This document shows, piece after piece, positions 1 through 7,565 of a stretch of 13,464 bases of DNA. Every line of letters begins with the position of its first letter. Position 1 is the first letter of the stretch. Source of the stretch: Pseudomonadota bacterium (GTDB taxonomy: Bacteria > Pseudomonadota > Alphaproteobacteria > Rickettsiales > Rickettsiaceae). Location of the stretch: the NCBI GenBank assembly GCA_021804505.1, contig JAJZHL010000012.1, positions 1-13,464 on the forward strand, given 5' to 3'. A program made the translations under genes and the position numbers. The notes beneath the pieces were generated by a model that was given only the letters and a program-made list of their open reading frames with translations, had not been told where the DNA came from and ran no database searches.

Positions 1-218
1 AATACCCATTTCCAATATTTATTCAGAGCTTCATACGAAAAGTAAATATTACATATCATATGGAAGAATAATAAAGTAATAATACCCACTAAGTTAACTA
101 TCCCTTGGGAAAAAGCAGAAATCGTCGTTATCAAGAGTGAAAGCAGCATAAGATTCCTATTTTTGGTAAATAGGCAGATCAATACTGTAAGCGCAAGTAA
201 AATATAAGTTAAATTCAT
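1..218 (-). CDS. Partial membrane protein, N-terminus only (runs off left edge)
   Basis: An open frame begins with ATG at 218 on the minus strand and stays open for 72 codons to the window edge, so only the N-terminus is visible. The start is supported by an AGGAG Shine-Dalgarno at 226-230, 7 nt upstream. The visible part is strongly hydrophobic. It holds two probable membrane segments (about residues 3-17 and 24-55, the second possibly a hairpin), separated by a short basic stretch (KNRN, 19-22), and then an amphipathic stretch ending in YWKWV. The N-terminus could also act as an uncleaved signal anchor. I do not recognise the family. Multi-pass proteins with such N-termini include CPBP-type membrane proteases, but no catalytic motif is in view, so that is only a thought. 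It follows the 283-codon hypothetical gene after an 83-bp gap on the same strand. Confidence 0.6.
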   Translation of the reverse strand, partial: MNLTYILLALTVLICLFTKNRNLMLLSLLITTISAFSQGIVNLVGIITLLFFHMICNIYFSYEALNKYWKWV

Positions 219-225
219 ATAATTA

Positions 226-230
226 CTCCT
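226..230 (-). promoter_or_regulatory. Ribosome binding site of the partial left-edge gene
   Basis: AGGAG on the minus strand, with a 7-nt spacer to the ATG at 218. It is one of the clearest Shine-Dalgarno sequences in the window and is the main reason to accept the truncated left-edge frame as a gene. A TATACT hexamer lies just upstream, at 242-247 on the minus strand, but I found no convincing -35 partner. Confidence 0.5.
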
Positions 231-301
231 AAATTAGTTTGAGTATATTAGTCTAATTTTTGCTTAAAGTCCAAATACATATGTGTTATAGATCATGTAA
301 C

Positions 302-1153
302 CTAAGCTCCAACACCTACCGGTTTATATATAGAACCTAACACCTCTATATTTTCCTTTAATCCATTGAACAAATCGCTTAATATCTCTCCCTTATCATG
401 CAATAAATCCATAAGTACTTGAAAAGTTTCAGGGTTGAAGCAACCTGCTATCCTATTTCCCTCTACTATACCAGCATGAGCGTTAGTCCAAACCTGCATT
501 ATTTCTGGCCCTATCTTTACAATCTGCTTTGCCTCTTCCCATAGCTGATCTACGTGGCAATTACTTAAAGCTTCTGCAAGCCTATTGATTAATGGACTTA
601 GAGTTCTTACCATTCTTAGCGCATCACTGACCCTTGCATTATAGTGCGCAGTATCATAGCAAGTATCCTGAGTCTGAGCATACCACCTGGCATCATCGAC
701 TCGATTCCAAAGCTCCTTTACATCCAACTCAACAAGTTGTTGTGTAACATTAATCAATGGCGCTGGAAAACACTTAACAGCCTGTTCTGTAATGTTAAAT
801 ACTGGCTTCTTTATAATTTCTAGGGTTTTAGCTGCCGCTTCGGAAAGTGTGCCTTGCAAAACTTCTCGAGTTGGAGTTACAATTTGCATATTAACAATAG
901 GTTGTTCTACCACACGATCCGCCACACTAACTTCTTCAAATAGAAACTCTGACAGGAGCATATACAGGAATAATCCTGTTATAGCAGTAGCACACACAGC
1001 AATAAGAGCTGGAGCATAGTCTTTTACCACCTCTGGAAGCCAAGAACTATATTTACTATGAGCTATTTTGGTACAATTACCCTTAATTATTGTGTAGGTA
1101 CATACAAAAGGTGACGTAACCGCCTTCCATGTAGTTTTTAGTAGACTTGTCAT
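302..1153 (-). CDS. Hypothetical single-span membrane protein, 283 aa
   Basis: I do not recognise this protein. It has a basic N-terminal stretch (residues 1-45), one clear membrane segment (about 48-70), and then about 210 mostly helical, soluble residues with no obvious repeat. Lysines cluster before the membrane segment and acidic residues (FEE, about 72-74) follow it, so by the positive-inside rule the large C-terminal part would face the periplasm. Several cysteines lie in that part, and disulfides are possible. It is not an MlaD: the MCE-domain signature expected right after the N-terminal helix is absent. The start at 1153 is supported by AGGAG at 1163-1167 (9-nt spacer). The gene lies 99 bp downstream of the small membrane-protein gene and could be transcribed with the mla cluster or separately. 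I see no terminator between them. Confidence 0.75.
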   Translation of the reverse strand: MTSLLKTTWKAVTSPFVCTYTIIKGNCTKIAHSKYSSWLPEVVKDYAPALIAVCATAITGLFLYMLLSEFLFEEVSVADRVVEQPIVNMQIVTPTREVLQGTLSEAAAKTLEIIKKPVFNITEQAVKCFPAPLINVTQQLVELDVKELWNRVDDARWYAQTQDTCYDTAHYNARVSDALRMVRTLSPLINRLAEALSNCHVDQLWEEAKQIVKIGPEIMQVWTNAHAGIVEGNRIAGCFNPETFQVLMDLLHDKGEILSDLFNGLKENIEVLGSIYKPVGVGA

Positions 1154-1252
1154 AACTATTTTCTCCTATTTGACTGTAAATTTTTATTCTAAATAATACC
1201 CAATTAAATACTTCTGGAATTTCTGAACTACAATAGATATTGGCTCTTTACT

Positions 1253-1519
1253 TCATATCAAAAATGGTACTAGGTATTTATAGGTAAAATAGCTGCATAC
1301 TAAACCAAGAACTGTACCGATAATGACTACACGGTATCGTGGTGGAGAAGCAAGAGTTATAATAATACCTACTACTATAACAATTTTTTCCCATTCTTCC
1401 CTAGTATATGAGGGGAAATCTAGAGCAAGTACATCTGAAACATACAATAATGAACAGAACAAGAGAAAAGTTAGCTGCTTTATATAATGGCTCAAATACC
1501 TAACGGCAACTTTCCCCAC
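1253..1519 (-). CDS. Small secreted or membrane protein, 88 aa, GTG start
   Basis: Unrecognised. The frame is open from an ATG at 1558, but that start lies inside mlaF. A GTG at 1519 sits one base after the mlaF stop and has GAGG at 1526-1529 with a 6-nt spacer, so I prefer it. From this start the protein has a basic n-region, a hydrophobic stretch (about 16-31) ending in a possible signal-peptidase site (VLA before LDFPS), an acidic/aromatic linker (YTREEWEK), and two hydrophobic segments (about 46-58 and 64-80) separated by a short PPRYR turn. A small two-helix hairpin after a signal sequence is also the layout of VirB2/TrbC-like pilins, but I see no sequence similarity and do not claim that function. 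It is translationally adjacent to mlaF, so it may be an accessory part of the transporter. If the ATG at 1558 is used, the protein has 101 residues. Confidence 0.65.
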   Translation of the reverse strand: MGKVAVRYLSHYIKQLTFLLFCSLLYVSDVLALDFPSYTREEWEKIVIVVGIIITLASPPRYRVVIIGTVLGLVCSYFTYKYLVPFLI

Positions 1520-1520
1520 A

Positions 1521-2285
1521 TCAAACCTCAATTGGTCCAGTAGTTGAGCCATTAACAAACTGTTTGAGGTAAGGGTTATCGCTATGTTGAATTTCTTCTT
1601 TAGGTCCTGTCCATAAAATTTTCCCTTTATATATCATTGCAACTTCTTTAGCAATCATATACGCGCTATTCATATCATGTGTTATGGTGATAGTTGTGGC
1701 ATTTAACTCCTCACGAACTTTAATGATCAGCTCATTAATAACATTTGCCATTATCGGATCTAATCCTGTGGTAGGTTCATCCAGAAACAAGATAGAAGGG
1801 TTACCACAAATAGCCCGCGCTAAAGACACTCGCTTTTGCATTCCGCCAGACAGCTCAGATGGATAAAGATTTAGTATTTTATTTGATAATCCTACAGAGT
1901 TAAGCTTAGCTGCCGCCAGTTCCTCTTTATCTTTGGTGGATAACTTATATAATCTTTCGGCAAAAAAAGTTATATTATCCTGTACGGTCAACGAATCAAA
2001 CAAAGCTCCGCCTTGAAATAGAAACCCGACTGTTTCCATAAATTTAAATCTTTCACTGGTAGATAAATTGATAGTATCCAACCCATCAATCATTACGCTA
2101 CCAGAATCAGCCCTCACCAGCCCTACTATCGTCTTGATCAACACCGATTTACCAGTACCAGATCCTCCAAGAACAACCATTGAGCTGCCTTGCTTGATAT
2201 CTAGATTTATCCCTTCAAGGACTTGATTCTTACCAAAAGCTTTGTACAGTTCACGAATCTGAATTTTTGATATATTTTCTGCCAT
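1521..2285 (-). CDS. mlaF: Phospholipid ABC transporter ATPase MlaF
   Basis: Cytoplasmic ATP-binding subunit of the Mla inner-membrane ABC transporter, which moves phospholipids between the inner membrane and the periplasmic carrier. All nucleotide-binding motifs are intact: Walker A GGSGTGKS (40-47), Q-loop Gln (about 91), signature LSGGMQKR (145-152), Walker B ILFLDEPT (165-172) and switch His in THD (202-204). The LSGGMQKR form, with Met-Gln-Lys-Arg after the glycines, is characteristic of the MlaF/Ttg2A/Mkl branch and separates it from most importers. The length (254 aa) is close to the family norm. It lies 15 bp downstream of mlaE, its expected permease partner, and one base before the 88-aa gene. 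No mlaD or mlaB follows, unlike the enterobacterial mlaFEDCB order. Confidence 0.95.
   Translation of the reverse strand: MAENISKIQIRELYKAFGKNQVLEGINLDIKQGSSMVVLGGSGTGKSVLIKTIVGLVRADSGSVMIDGLDTINLSTSERFKFMETVGFLFQGGALFDSLTVQDNITFFAERLYKLSTKDKEELAAAKLNSVGLSNKILNLYPSELSGGMQKRVSLARAICGNPSILFLDEPTTGLDPIMANVINELIIKVREELNATTITITHDMNSAYMIAKEVAMIYKGKILWTGPKEEIQHSDNPYLKQFVNGSTTGPIEV
1526..1529 (-). promoter_or_regulatory. Ribosome binding site deciding the GTG start of the 88-aa gene
   Basis: GAGG on the minus strand inside the last codons of mlaF, 6 nt before the GTG at 1519. The in-frame ATG at 1558 has no comparable purine-rich sequence and would force a 38-bp overlap, so this site favours the shorter protein and implies translational coupling to mlaF. 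Confidence 0.45.
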
Positions 2286-2300
2286 AATATATTTTATACC

Positions 2301-3074
2301 TTAAAAGAATAGCCCTGTAATAACGTAGTTAAATAGAAGTATTAAGACTGAAGAATATACTACAGCTACAGTAGTAGCAGAACCAACACCTTTTGCTCCT
2401 CTATCCGAATAATAGCCGCTATAACAACTCATTATAGCAATTATGAACCCAAACACTGCTGCCTTAACTAAACCAGAAATTACGTCTATAGGTTCTAAAT
2501 ATTTAAAACTATTTATTATGTAAGTAGTACTATTAAAGTTTAATTGGTAAACGCTTACCACATAGCCACCCATGACTCCAAGCACATCACCTATCAGAAC
2601 CAAGCATGGTACAGTAATAACTGAGGCAAACACCCGAGGGAATACCAAGTATTTAATAGGATTTGTTGAAAGAGTATATAAAGCATCAATCTGTTCTGTA
2701 ACTCTCATAGTGGCTATTTCTGCAGCGATGGAGGCTCCTACTCTTCCCGCAACCATAAGACCGGTTAGAACGGGTCCTAACTCACGTGTGATCGATAGTA
2801 CTACTACTGTGGCAATAGAGCTTTCTGCAGAAAAACGCGAAAAGCCAGTATAGCTCTGTAATGCTAATACCGCGCCAGAAAAGAATGTAGTCATGGCTAC
2901 CACAGGTAAGGAATAAAATCCTATAAATGCAAACTGCTTAACAATCATACTAAAATATGCAGGGGGTCTTAGAACGCTAGTAAATACTGATATACCAAAT
3001 ATCACGAAACCGCCTAAGCTTTCTGCTAAATTAATAGTCCGTTTTCCAAGTAAATTAACTAAATTAAATATCAT
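2301..3074 (-). CDS. mlaE: Phospholipid ABC transporter permease MlaE
   Basis: Integral inner-membrane permease (DUF140/MlaE family) that pairs with MlaF. The family hallmark [15 protein letters not shown] lies at about 97-111 and is followed by GASIAAE and the EQIDAL coupling segment (to about 132). A second conserved block, [14 protein letters not shown], lies near 226-239. About five to six hydrophobic segments are visible, including a possible re-entrant N-terminal helix (20-35) and helices near 50-75, 148-175, 200-218 and 235-256. Length 257 aa is typical. The ATG at 3074 overlaps the end of alr by 11 bp and has only a weak Shine-Dalgarno, so translation is probably coupled to alr. Confidence 0.95.
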   Translation of the reverse strand: MIFNLVNLLGKRTINLAESLGGFVIFGISVFTSVLRPPAYFSMIVKQFAFIGFYSLPVVAMTTFFSGAVLALQSYTGFSRFSAESSIATVVVLSITRELGPVLTGLMVAGRVGASIAAEIATMRVTEQIDALYTLSTNPIKYLVFPRVFASVITVPCLVLIGDVLGVMGGYVVSVYQLNFNSTTYIINSFKYLEPIDVISGLVKAAVFGFIIAIMSCYSGYYSDRGAKGVGSATTVAVVYSSVLILLFNYVITGLFF

Positions 3075-4161
3075 TCTTATACACTTTTTTATATCTATTA
3101 CCGAGCATAGTTAGTATTTCGTAACCAATTGTATCTATTATATTAGCTATTTTATCTGGAGTACAATAATTACCAATGATTTCCACTTCTTGCCCTAGGA
3201 AAATTTTTTCTGGTGGTAGATCAGTTACATCGATAGTTAGCAAATCCATAGAAATTCTTCCGACGATAGGGGCTTTATATTTATCAATATATACTTCCCC
3301 TCTGTTACTGAGAGCTCTGGGGTATCCATCAGCATAACCGAGCGGCAAAGTAGCTATAATACTCTTACGCTCTGTTTTATAAGTCATATTATAACCTATA
3401 TAGTTTTCAGGCAACAATTCTTGCAGCTGTATTATTGGAGCAATTAATCTCACAGGGTTCTGCATAGGATTTTCCATCCCTACTAATGGATTAATACCAT
3501 ATAAAGCTGCGCCTGGGCGTGCTAAATCAAAATGATATTGTGGCCCTAAAAATATAGTACTAGAATTAGCAAGGCTCGCCTTAGCTTTAGGAAAAGCGTT
3601 TAAATAATTTTTGAACATTTTGAGTTGTTCGTGATTATATGGACTATCAGCTATTTCTGATGCAGATAAGTGGCTTGCTATATACTGAACTTCAAGTCCA
3701 AGCAGCAGATCAGGATTATCTAAGATGCTTTGGACTTCCTTAGCAGACATACCAAGGCGGTTCATACCAGTATCAATATGGATTATGCATTTCAGTGGTT
3801 TACCATTGGATAAAGCACATTCTTGCCATATTTCTACCTGCTTTAAATTATTTAAAACTGGGATCAAATCGTAATATAGAAACTCTCCTGTATCGTTATA
3901 GAAAATACCATTTAGAACGAATATATTTGCTGCATTGCCTAGGACCTTGCGCATTGCTATCCCCTCTTCCATTGATGCTACAAAAAAACTTTTGCAGCCA
4001 TCATTTTGTAAGCTAGGAGCAATTATATCTGCCCCCAAGCCATAACTATTTGCCTTGACTACAGCCGCTACTTCTGCTGTATTACAAATATCTGAGAGAG
4101 TTCTATAATTAGAGCGAATTTTTGCTAAGTCTATTTCAAGTACACACTTTGCTTCGTTCAT
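3064..4161 (-). CDS. alr: Alanine racemase
   Basis: PLP-dependent, fold-type III racemase converting L-alanine to D-alanine for peptidoglycan cross-links. The PLP lysine is K36 in [11 protein letters not shown] (35-43). [10 protein letters not shown] (128-137), SLANSS (196-201) and ARPGAALYG (214-222) are standard active-site blocks. The second catalytic base is probably Y257 in IGYNMTY, and GRISMD (301-306) is the substrate-side loop. Length 365 aa is normal and no motif is broken, so the enzyme should be active. It overlaps prs by 4 bp (ATGA) and mlaE by 11 bp. Its position inside an envelope-lipid operon fits the general envelope theme. D-alanine synthesis implies that the organism still makes peptidoglycan. 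Confidence 0.95.
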   Translation of the reverse strand: MNEAKCVLEIDLAKIRSNYRTLSDICNTAEVAAVVKANSYGLGADIIAPSLQNDGCKSFFVASMEEGIAMRKVLGNAANIFVLNGIFYNDTGEFLYYDLIPVLNNLKQVEIWQECALSNGKPLKCIIHIDTGMNRLGMSAKEVQSILDNPDLLLGLEVQYIASHLSASEIADSPYNHEQLKMFKNYLNAFPKAKASLANSSTIFLGPQYHFDLARPGAALYGINPLVGMENPMQNPVRLIAPIIQLQELLPENYIGYNMTYKTERKSIIATLPLGYADGYPRALSNRGEVYIDKYKAPIVGRISMDLLTIDVTDLPPEKIFLGQEVEIIGNYCTPDKIANIIDTIGYEILTMLGNRYKKVYKNDI

Positions 4162-5060
4162 AAGATTTTAAACTGTTGTAATGCTTCAATAATAATTGGT
4201 TCTACAGATAGCACATGAAATTTAGAAGGTAAATTATTAGCTTCAATTGTATCCGTTATATAAATTTTTTTTATGCAAGAAGTTTGTACTAATTTCTTGG
4301 CTTCAGATGAGAGCACAGGGTGAGTCACAAAAGCGTCTACCAATACTGCTCCATTCTCCATTAATAAATTTGCCCCTTGATATAAGGTTTCCCCACTATC
4401 TATAATATCATCAATTATCAAACAATTCTTCCCTTCAACATTGCCTATTACCTTAGCCATATTAATCTTATTATCCAGGTCTCTAATTTTATTAATAACT
4501 ACCATGGGTACATTAGAAACCCTCTTAATGGCTTCAGCCGTACGAACAGAACTGCCTGTATCTGGAAAAACAACTACAGTGGGCTTACTATAACCCATAA
4601 TAATAGGAGCAACTAATGAAGCCGTATCCAAATTAACTATTGGGATAGAAAAAAGTCGCTCTAATGTTCTTGTGTGCAAATCGATGGTAACGACATTATC
4701 AACCCCTGCAGCTTCTAACAACTTAACAACCAGATGAGCAGAAACTGGAGCATAAGGGTAAGAATTCCTATCTTGTCTACTATAACCAAAATACGGTAGC
4801 ACCGCTGTCACACTTTTCGCGTTGGCTCTTTTAACAGCATCAATTAATAAAAGCAGCTCCATTAGTCGGTCATTTGCCGGCCTAACAGTAGATTGTACTA
4901 TGATAACATCGCATTGATGTACATTCTCAGCAACTTGTACCCTTGTTTCAGAATCTGCAAAATTAGTTATATGGGTTTCAACATAACCCACATGCAGCCT
5001 CAATGCCAGATCGCGGGCCAATTTCTGATTACTTAAGCCTGCTAGAATTTTGACAGTCAT
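4158..5060 (-). CDS. prs: Ribose-phosphate pyrophosphokinase (PRPP synthase), divergent and short
   Basis: Makes PRPP from ribose 5-phosphate and ATP, feeding nucleotide salvage and NAD synthesis. Family marks are: [10 protein letters not shown] (33-42), the [10 protein letters not shown] block (89-98), DLH (127-129), the PRPP loop DDIIDSGET (217-225) and THP (247-249). The lysine and arginine of the flexible catalytic loop appear kept as K191 and R193 (E. coli has K-x-R at this point). Odd points are: only 300 residues against about 310-320 in classical class I enzymes, with the usual C-terminal RISNEESIS-like tail missing; PDTGSSVRT where class I has PDxGGxxRA; and a Glu (E224) in the usually Gly-rich PRPP loop. 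The allosteric regulation of class I may therefore be lost. The gene lies 29 bp after mlaC and overlaps alr by 4 bp. Confidence 0.9.
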   Translation of the reverse strand: MTVKILAGLSNQKLARDLALRLHVGYVETHITNFADSETRVQVAENVHQCDVIIVQSTVRPANDRLMELLLLIDAVKRANAKSVTAVLPYFGYSRQDRNSYPYAPVSAHLVVKLLEAAGVDNVVTIDLHTRTLERLFSIPIVNLDTASLVAPIIMGYSKPTVVVFPDTGSSVRTAEAIKRVSNVPMVVINKIRDLDNKINMAKVIGNVEGKNCLIIDDIIDSGETLYQGANLLMENGAVLVDAFVTHPVLSSEAKKLVQTSCIKKIYITDTIEANNLPSKFHVLSVEPIIIEALQQFKIL

Positions 5061-5089
5061 TCAAAAATAACTTAATACCTATAAGCTCT

Positions 5090-5683
5090 CTATGATTTCT
5101 TAGCCAGCTCTGTTAATAAAGTATCGAAGCCCTTCCCGCTGATAATATTTGTAAACTCCGATTGCTGAGATCTGATAAGACTGACTCCTTCAGTAATAAC
5201 ATCAGATACTTTCAATACCTCATTGTTATGTTGGTCTTTAATTTGACGAATCAAATAACTAACCTTTATATTGCCCTGACTATTCTTATCAATAATAGTC
5301 ATATCAACCATAAACTCTGAATCAGTACGAGGATTGACTTGCACCACTTTTGCTTCCTGACCATTGTAGCTTTTTACTAAATCCGCATATGCCTTGCTAA
5401 CGTAGCCTCCATATATTTTCGTAAATTGATTAATTTGTTCGGGAGTTAAAATTCTCCTGTAACTACCAAGTGTAAATTTTGCCATCCAATTTACATCTAG
5501 ATTATCTAATATCATTTCTTTAGTTTCTTTTACCTTTTGTTCTTGAGTTAACGAATTGTCACGCAATATATCAAGACCATCTTGCACTAACTTATTGACA
5601 TACTTATTTACTGACTCACTATCGGCAGCATTAACGGGTATGGATAAACAGCAAAGGATTAGTAAGGAAATAATTTTTTTCAT
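5090..5683 (-). CDS. mlaC: Periplasmic phospholipid-binding protein MlaC
   Basis: Soluble periplasmic lipid carrier (MlaC/Ttg2D family) that shuttles phospholipid between MlaA at the outer membrane and the MlaFE complex. A clear signal peptide covers residues 1-19 (KK, then a hydrophobic core, cleavage after VNA). The mature part begins with an acidic helix and includes the typical LGSYRRILTPEQINQF-like segment near 72-87. The C-terminal hallmark DVITEGVSLIRSQQSEF (161-177) is present. Length 197 aa is typical. It lies 14 bp after mlaA and 29 bp before prs. TAGG about 12 nt upstream may serve as a weak ribosome binding site. Confidence 0.93.
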   Translation of the reverse strand: MKKIISLLILCCLSIPVNAADSESVNKYVNKLVQDGLDILRDNSLTQEQKVKETKEMILDNLDVNWMAKFTLGSYRRILTPEQINQFTKIYGGYVSKAYADLVKSYNGQEAKVVQVNPRTDSEFMVDMTIIDKNSQGNIKVSYLIRQIKDQHNNEVLKVSDVITEGVSLIRSQQSEFTNIISGKGFDTLLTELAKKS

Positions 5684-5697
5684 AAATTTATACCTAT

Positions 5698-6447
5698 TTA
5701 ATTAACTTTTGGGCATTTAAAATTCTTAGGATAAGAAACCATGGATTCACGATTCTGTTGAGTTGCAGACCTAATTGTGATGTAAGGATCTGTAGAACTG
5801 TTCTCCACGTAATCCGTAAACGGTAAAAGCGCTAGCCTGGTATCTATCACCTGCATCCCCCAAGCTATCAACGCGAAATCTCTATGCGCATAATACATTA
5901 TAGGATTAAACAAATCGCTTGTAAACACAGAACTTGTTATATCTCGTGCGTTAGTGCTGCCAAAAAATGGTATCACAAGGTAGGGACCTGGGCCTACTCC
6001 ATAGTACGCGAGTGTGCTACCTAGAGTTTGTTTCTTTACCTCTAATCCAATTTTACTAGCAACGTCAAATAGCCCCCCTATACCAAAAGTAGTATTGATA
6101 ATAAATCTCCATAGTCCTTTCATAACTCCGTCATAATTCTTCTGGAAACCATAATTGACGACAGTCACTGGGGTATTTAAATTATCTAAAAAGCTCGTGA
6201 CTCTTGCTCTAGTGTAAGAGTTAGTTACCTTTTTATAACCAAGAACTATAGGACGCAACAAAAAGTGATCTAATATCGAGTTAAACACAAAAATCCTGCG
6301 ATTTATCTGTTCATAAGGATCATATACCTGATTACAAACGTTAGTAGCCTCACCATAACTAAAATCTTCATATGCATCAGACTGCGCGTATACTGCAGTC
6401 TGGATACAAAAAAGATTAACTAATATTACAAATATTATTCTCCTCAT
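5698..6447 (-). CDS. mlaA: Outer-membrane phospholipid removal protein MlaA (VacJ)
   Basis: MlaA/VacJ removes mislocalised phospholipids from the outer leaflet of the outer membrane and hands them to MlaC. The family core is clear: DPYEQINR (43-50), LLRPIVLGYKKV (63-74), the VVNYGFQ segment (97-103), and the block TLGSTLAYYGVGPGPYLVIP (141-160) followed by FFGSTNARD. I chose the ATG at 6447 (249 aa) over one 27 bp upstream because it gives a standard ATGA overlap with the methyltransferase gene, has AGGA 6 nt upstream, and starts a clean MRR signal peptide. The signal peptide ends at VYA/QSD (about 21). No lipobox is evident: the only cysteine in the hydrophobic core is preceded by N-L-F, which is unlike the E. 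coli lipoprotein. Confidence 0.93.
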   Translation of the reverse strand: MRRIIFVILVNLFCIQTAVYAQSDAYEDFSYGEATNVCNQVYDPYEQINRRIFVFNSILDHFLLRPIVLGYKKVTNSYTRARVTSFLDNLNTPVTVVNYGFQKNYDGVMKGLWRFIINTTFGIGGLFDVASKIGLEVKKQTLGSTLAYYGVGPGPYLVIPFFGSTNARDITSSVFTSDLFNPIMYYAHRDFALIAWGMQVIDTRLALLPFTDYVENSSTDPYITIRSATQQNRESMVSYPKNFKCPKVN

Positions 6448-7529
6448 TCCAAATCCTGTACTACTTTTTTGCATACAACCATATAGTATTTAGAATTTTT
6501 TTCTACATATAATTCTGTAGCATTTAATATGGTAAATTTAGTTTGCTTTATAGCGTTTTCTATATCCCCCACATTAAAAATAAATTCCTTTTGTATTAAT
6601 GACAATCCACTTACCTGATTAATAGGTAAACAAAAGGCAAAATACCCCGATTTTTCAACTATTGAGTAAATATGCTTAAAATAACTATATAAATTCTTAG
6701 TAAAAGTTAACCCGCAAAAGCTTAGTACTATATCATATTTACTAGAGTTACTTTGTAAAAAACTTGGTATGGAAGTGTCTAATAACTGATTATAGATAAT
6801 TGTGTTAGAGTAATTTTGAGTTACCGTTTTATTCATTCTTTCTGAATTCTCAACCCCGGTATAAGTAAATTCATCAGGAAATCTTTTTCTTACTTCATAT
6901 CCTACTAACCCTACGTTACTTCCTAATTCTAAGATACTATAACTATCAGGTAAATCAGTAATTTGTTTCATTGTACTATTAACAAAGCTATAAGGCACAT
7001 GTACTTTGTTATTATTTAGAAACTTATTTCCATAATATTGGGCTATTAAGTCTCTATATTGACGTTCTATTGCTGAAGGAACTTCTAACAACTGTTCGTA
7101 ATCTCTTATAAACTCTCCTAAATGCGTAATATCAGCTTCATTGGCCTTTTGTAAGTGATATGCCGCTTTTTTGTAATTGTTTTTTAAAAAATAAGTCCAG
7201 CCTAGCCAATAATTCGCTTGATGATCACCCGGTGCAAAAAATCTATCGACCATAACTAGCCTTAATATGGCATCATTTAAATTATTCCGGTATAGATGTT
7301 CTACCCCCAGCTGAAAGTTAGTCTCCTTAATATGGGTTACCTTATATTTGAGATCCATAAAATAATTGATTATTCTCAGAGTTTTTTCTTTATACCAAGA
7401 TGGGAAATTTACAATAAAGTCATAATAAGTCCTTTTTCTGCTTTTAATTGTGTCGACAATTTTGTAAATAGGCTTGAGAATAAACATATAATTATTAATA
7501 CGAATTTGATTTTGAGTATATACTCTCAT
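6444..7529 (-). CDS. TPR-containing class I SAM-dependent methyltransferase
   Basis: The N-terminal half is basic and helical. Residues about 70-132 contain two TPR-like helical pairs (LGVEHLYRNNLNDAI and ANYWLGWTYFLKNNYKKAA are good matches). The C-terminal half (from about 195) is a Rossmann methyltransferase with SAM motif I LELGSNVG (200-207), an acidic strand-2 end in VENSE (226-230), and a DIVLSFCGLTF motif IV-like strand. The substrate is unknown; a protein or lipid target recognised by the TPR part is possible. It heads the mla operon and overlaps mlaA by 4 bp. Start choice is uncertain: ATG 7529 (361 aa) and ATG 7487 (347 aa, MFILKPIYK) both lack a Shine-Dalgarno. The longer version runs through the divergent aatA promoter, which slightly favours 7487. 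Confidence 0.85.
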   Translation of the reverse strand: MRVYTQNQIRINNYMFILKPIYKIVDTIKSRKRTYYDFIVNFPSWYKEKTLRIINYFMDLKYKVTHIKETNFQLGVEHLYRNNLNDAILRLVMVDRFFAPGDHQANYWLGWTYFLKNNYKKAAYHLQKANEADITHLGEFIRDYEQLLEVPSAIERQYRDLIAQYYGNKFLNNNKVHVPYSFVNSTMKQITDLPDSYSILELGSNVGLVGYEVRKRFPDEFTYTGVENSERMNKTVTQNYSNTIIYNQLLDTSIPSFLQSNSSKYDIVLSFCGLTFTKNLYSYFKHIYSIVEKSGYFAFCLPINQVSGLSLIQKEFIFNVGDIENAIKQTKFTILNATELYVEKNSKYYMVVCKKVVQDLE

Positions 7530-7534
7530 ATAAT
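7506..7534 (+). promoter_or_regulatory. Sigma70-type promoter for aatA-lpxJ-waaA-idi
   Basis: TTGATT (7506-7511) and TATAAT (7529-7534, consensus) are separated by exactly 17 bp on the plus strand. Transcription would start near 7541, giving a leader of about 55 nt before the aatA ATG. It lies at the 5' end of the divergent methyltransferase gene. This is the best promoter match in the window, although A/T-rich DNA raises the chance background. Confidence 0.6.
7514..7525. repeat. Perfect 12-bp palindrome inside the aatA promoter spacer
   Basis: GAGTATATACTC reads the same on both strands and lies wholly inside the 17-bp spacer between the -35 and -10 hexamers. A symmetric site here could be an operator for a dimeric repressor, or affect both divergent operons. 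No second copy is seen, and a 12-bp palindrome can arise by chance in A/T-rich DNA. Confidence 0.35.
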
Positions 7535-7565
7535 GATGTACTTATCAAATGACTTTAATACGAAA

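Noticed and set aside
238..250. TTTGAGTATAT shared between the left spacer and the aatA promoter as a common operator
   Set aside because: An 11-base A/T-rich match in 13 kb is expected by chance, and the left copy is not palindromic.
792..1019. 75-codon plus-strand open frame opposite the 283-aa gene
   Set aside because: No ribosome binding site and no protein-like composition; it mirrors the codons of the real minus-strand gene.
302..1153. The 283-aa protein as the missing MlaD
   Set aside because: It has an N-terminal membrane helix as MlaD does, but no MCE-domain signature after it.
1154..1252. Promoter or terminator between the 88-aa and 283-aa genes
   Set aside because: Several A/T-rich hexamers resemble -10 boxes but none has a fitting -35, and the imperfect palindrome TTCTGGAATTTCTGAA is not followed by a T run in either orientation.
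1253..1558. 88/101-aa protein as a VirB2/TrbC pilin
   Set aside because: Only the signal-plus-two-helix layout fits; there is no sequence similarity and no other type IV secretion gene nearby.
2572..2853. 93-codon plus-strand open frame inside mlaE
   Set aside because: Antisense shadow of a clearly identified permease gene.
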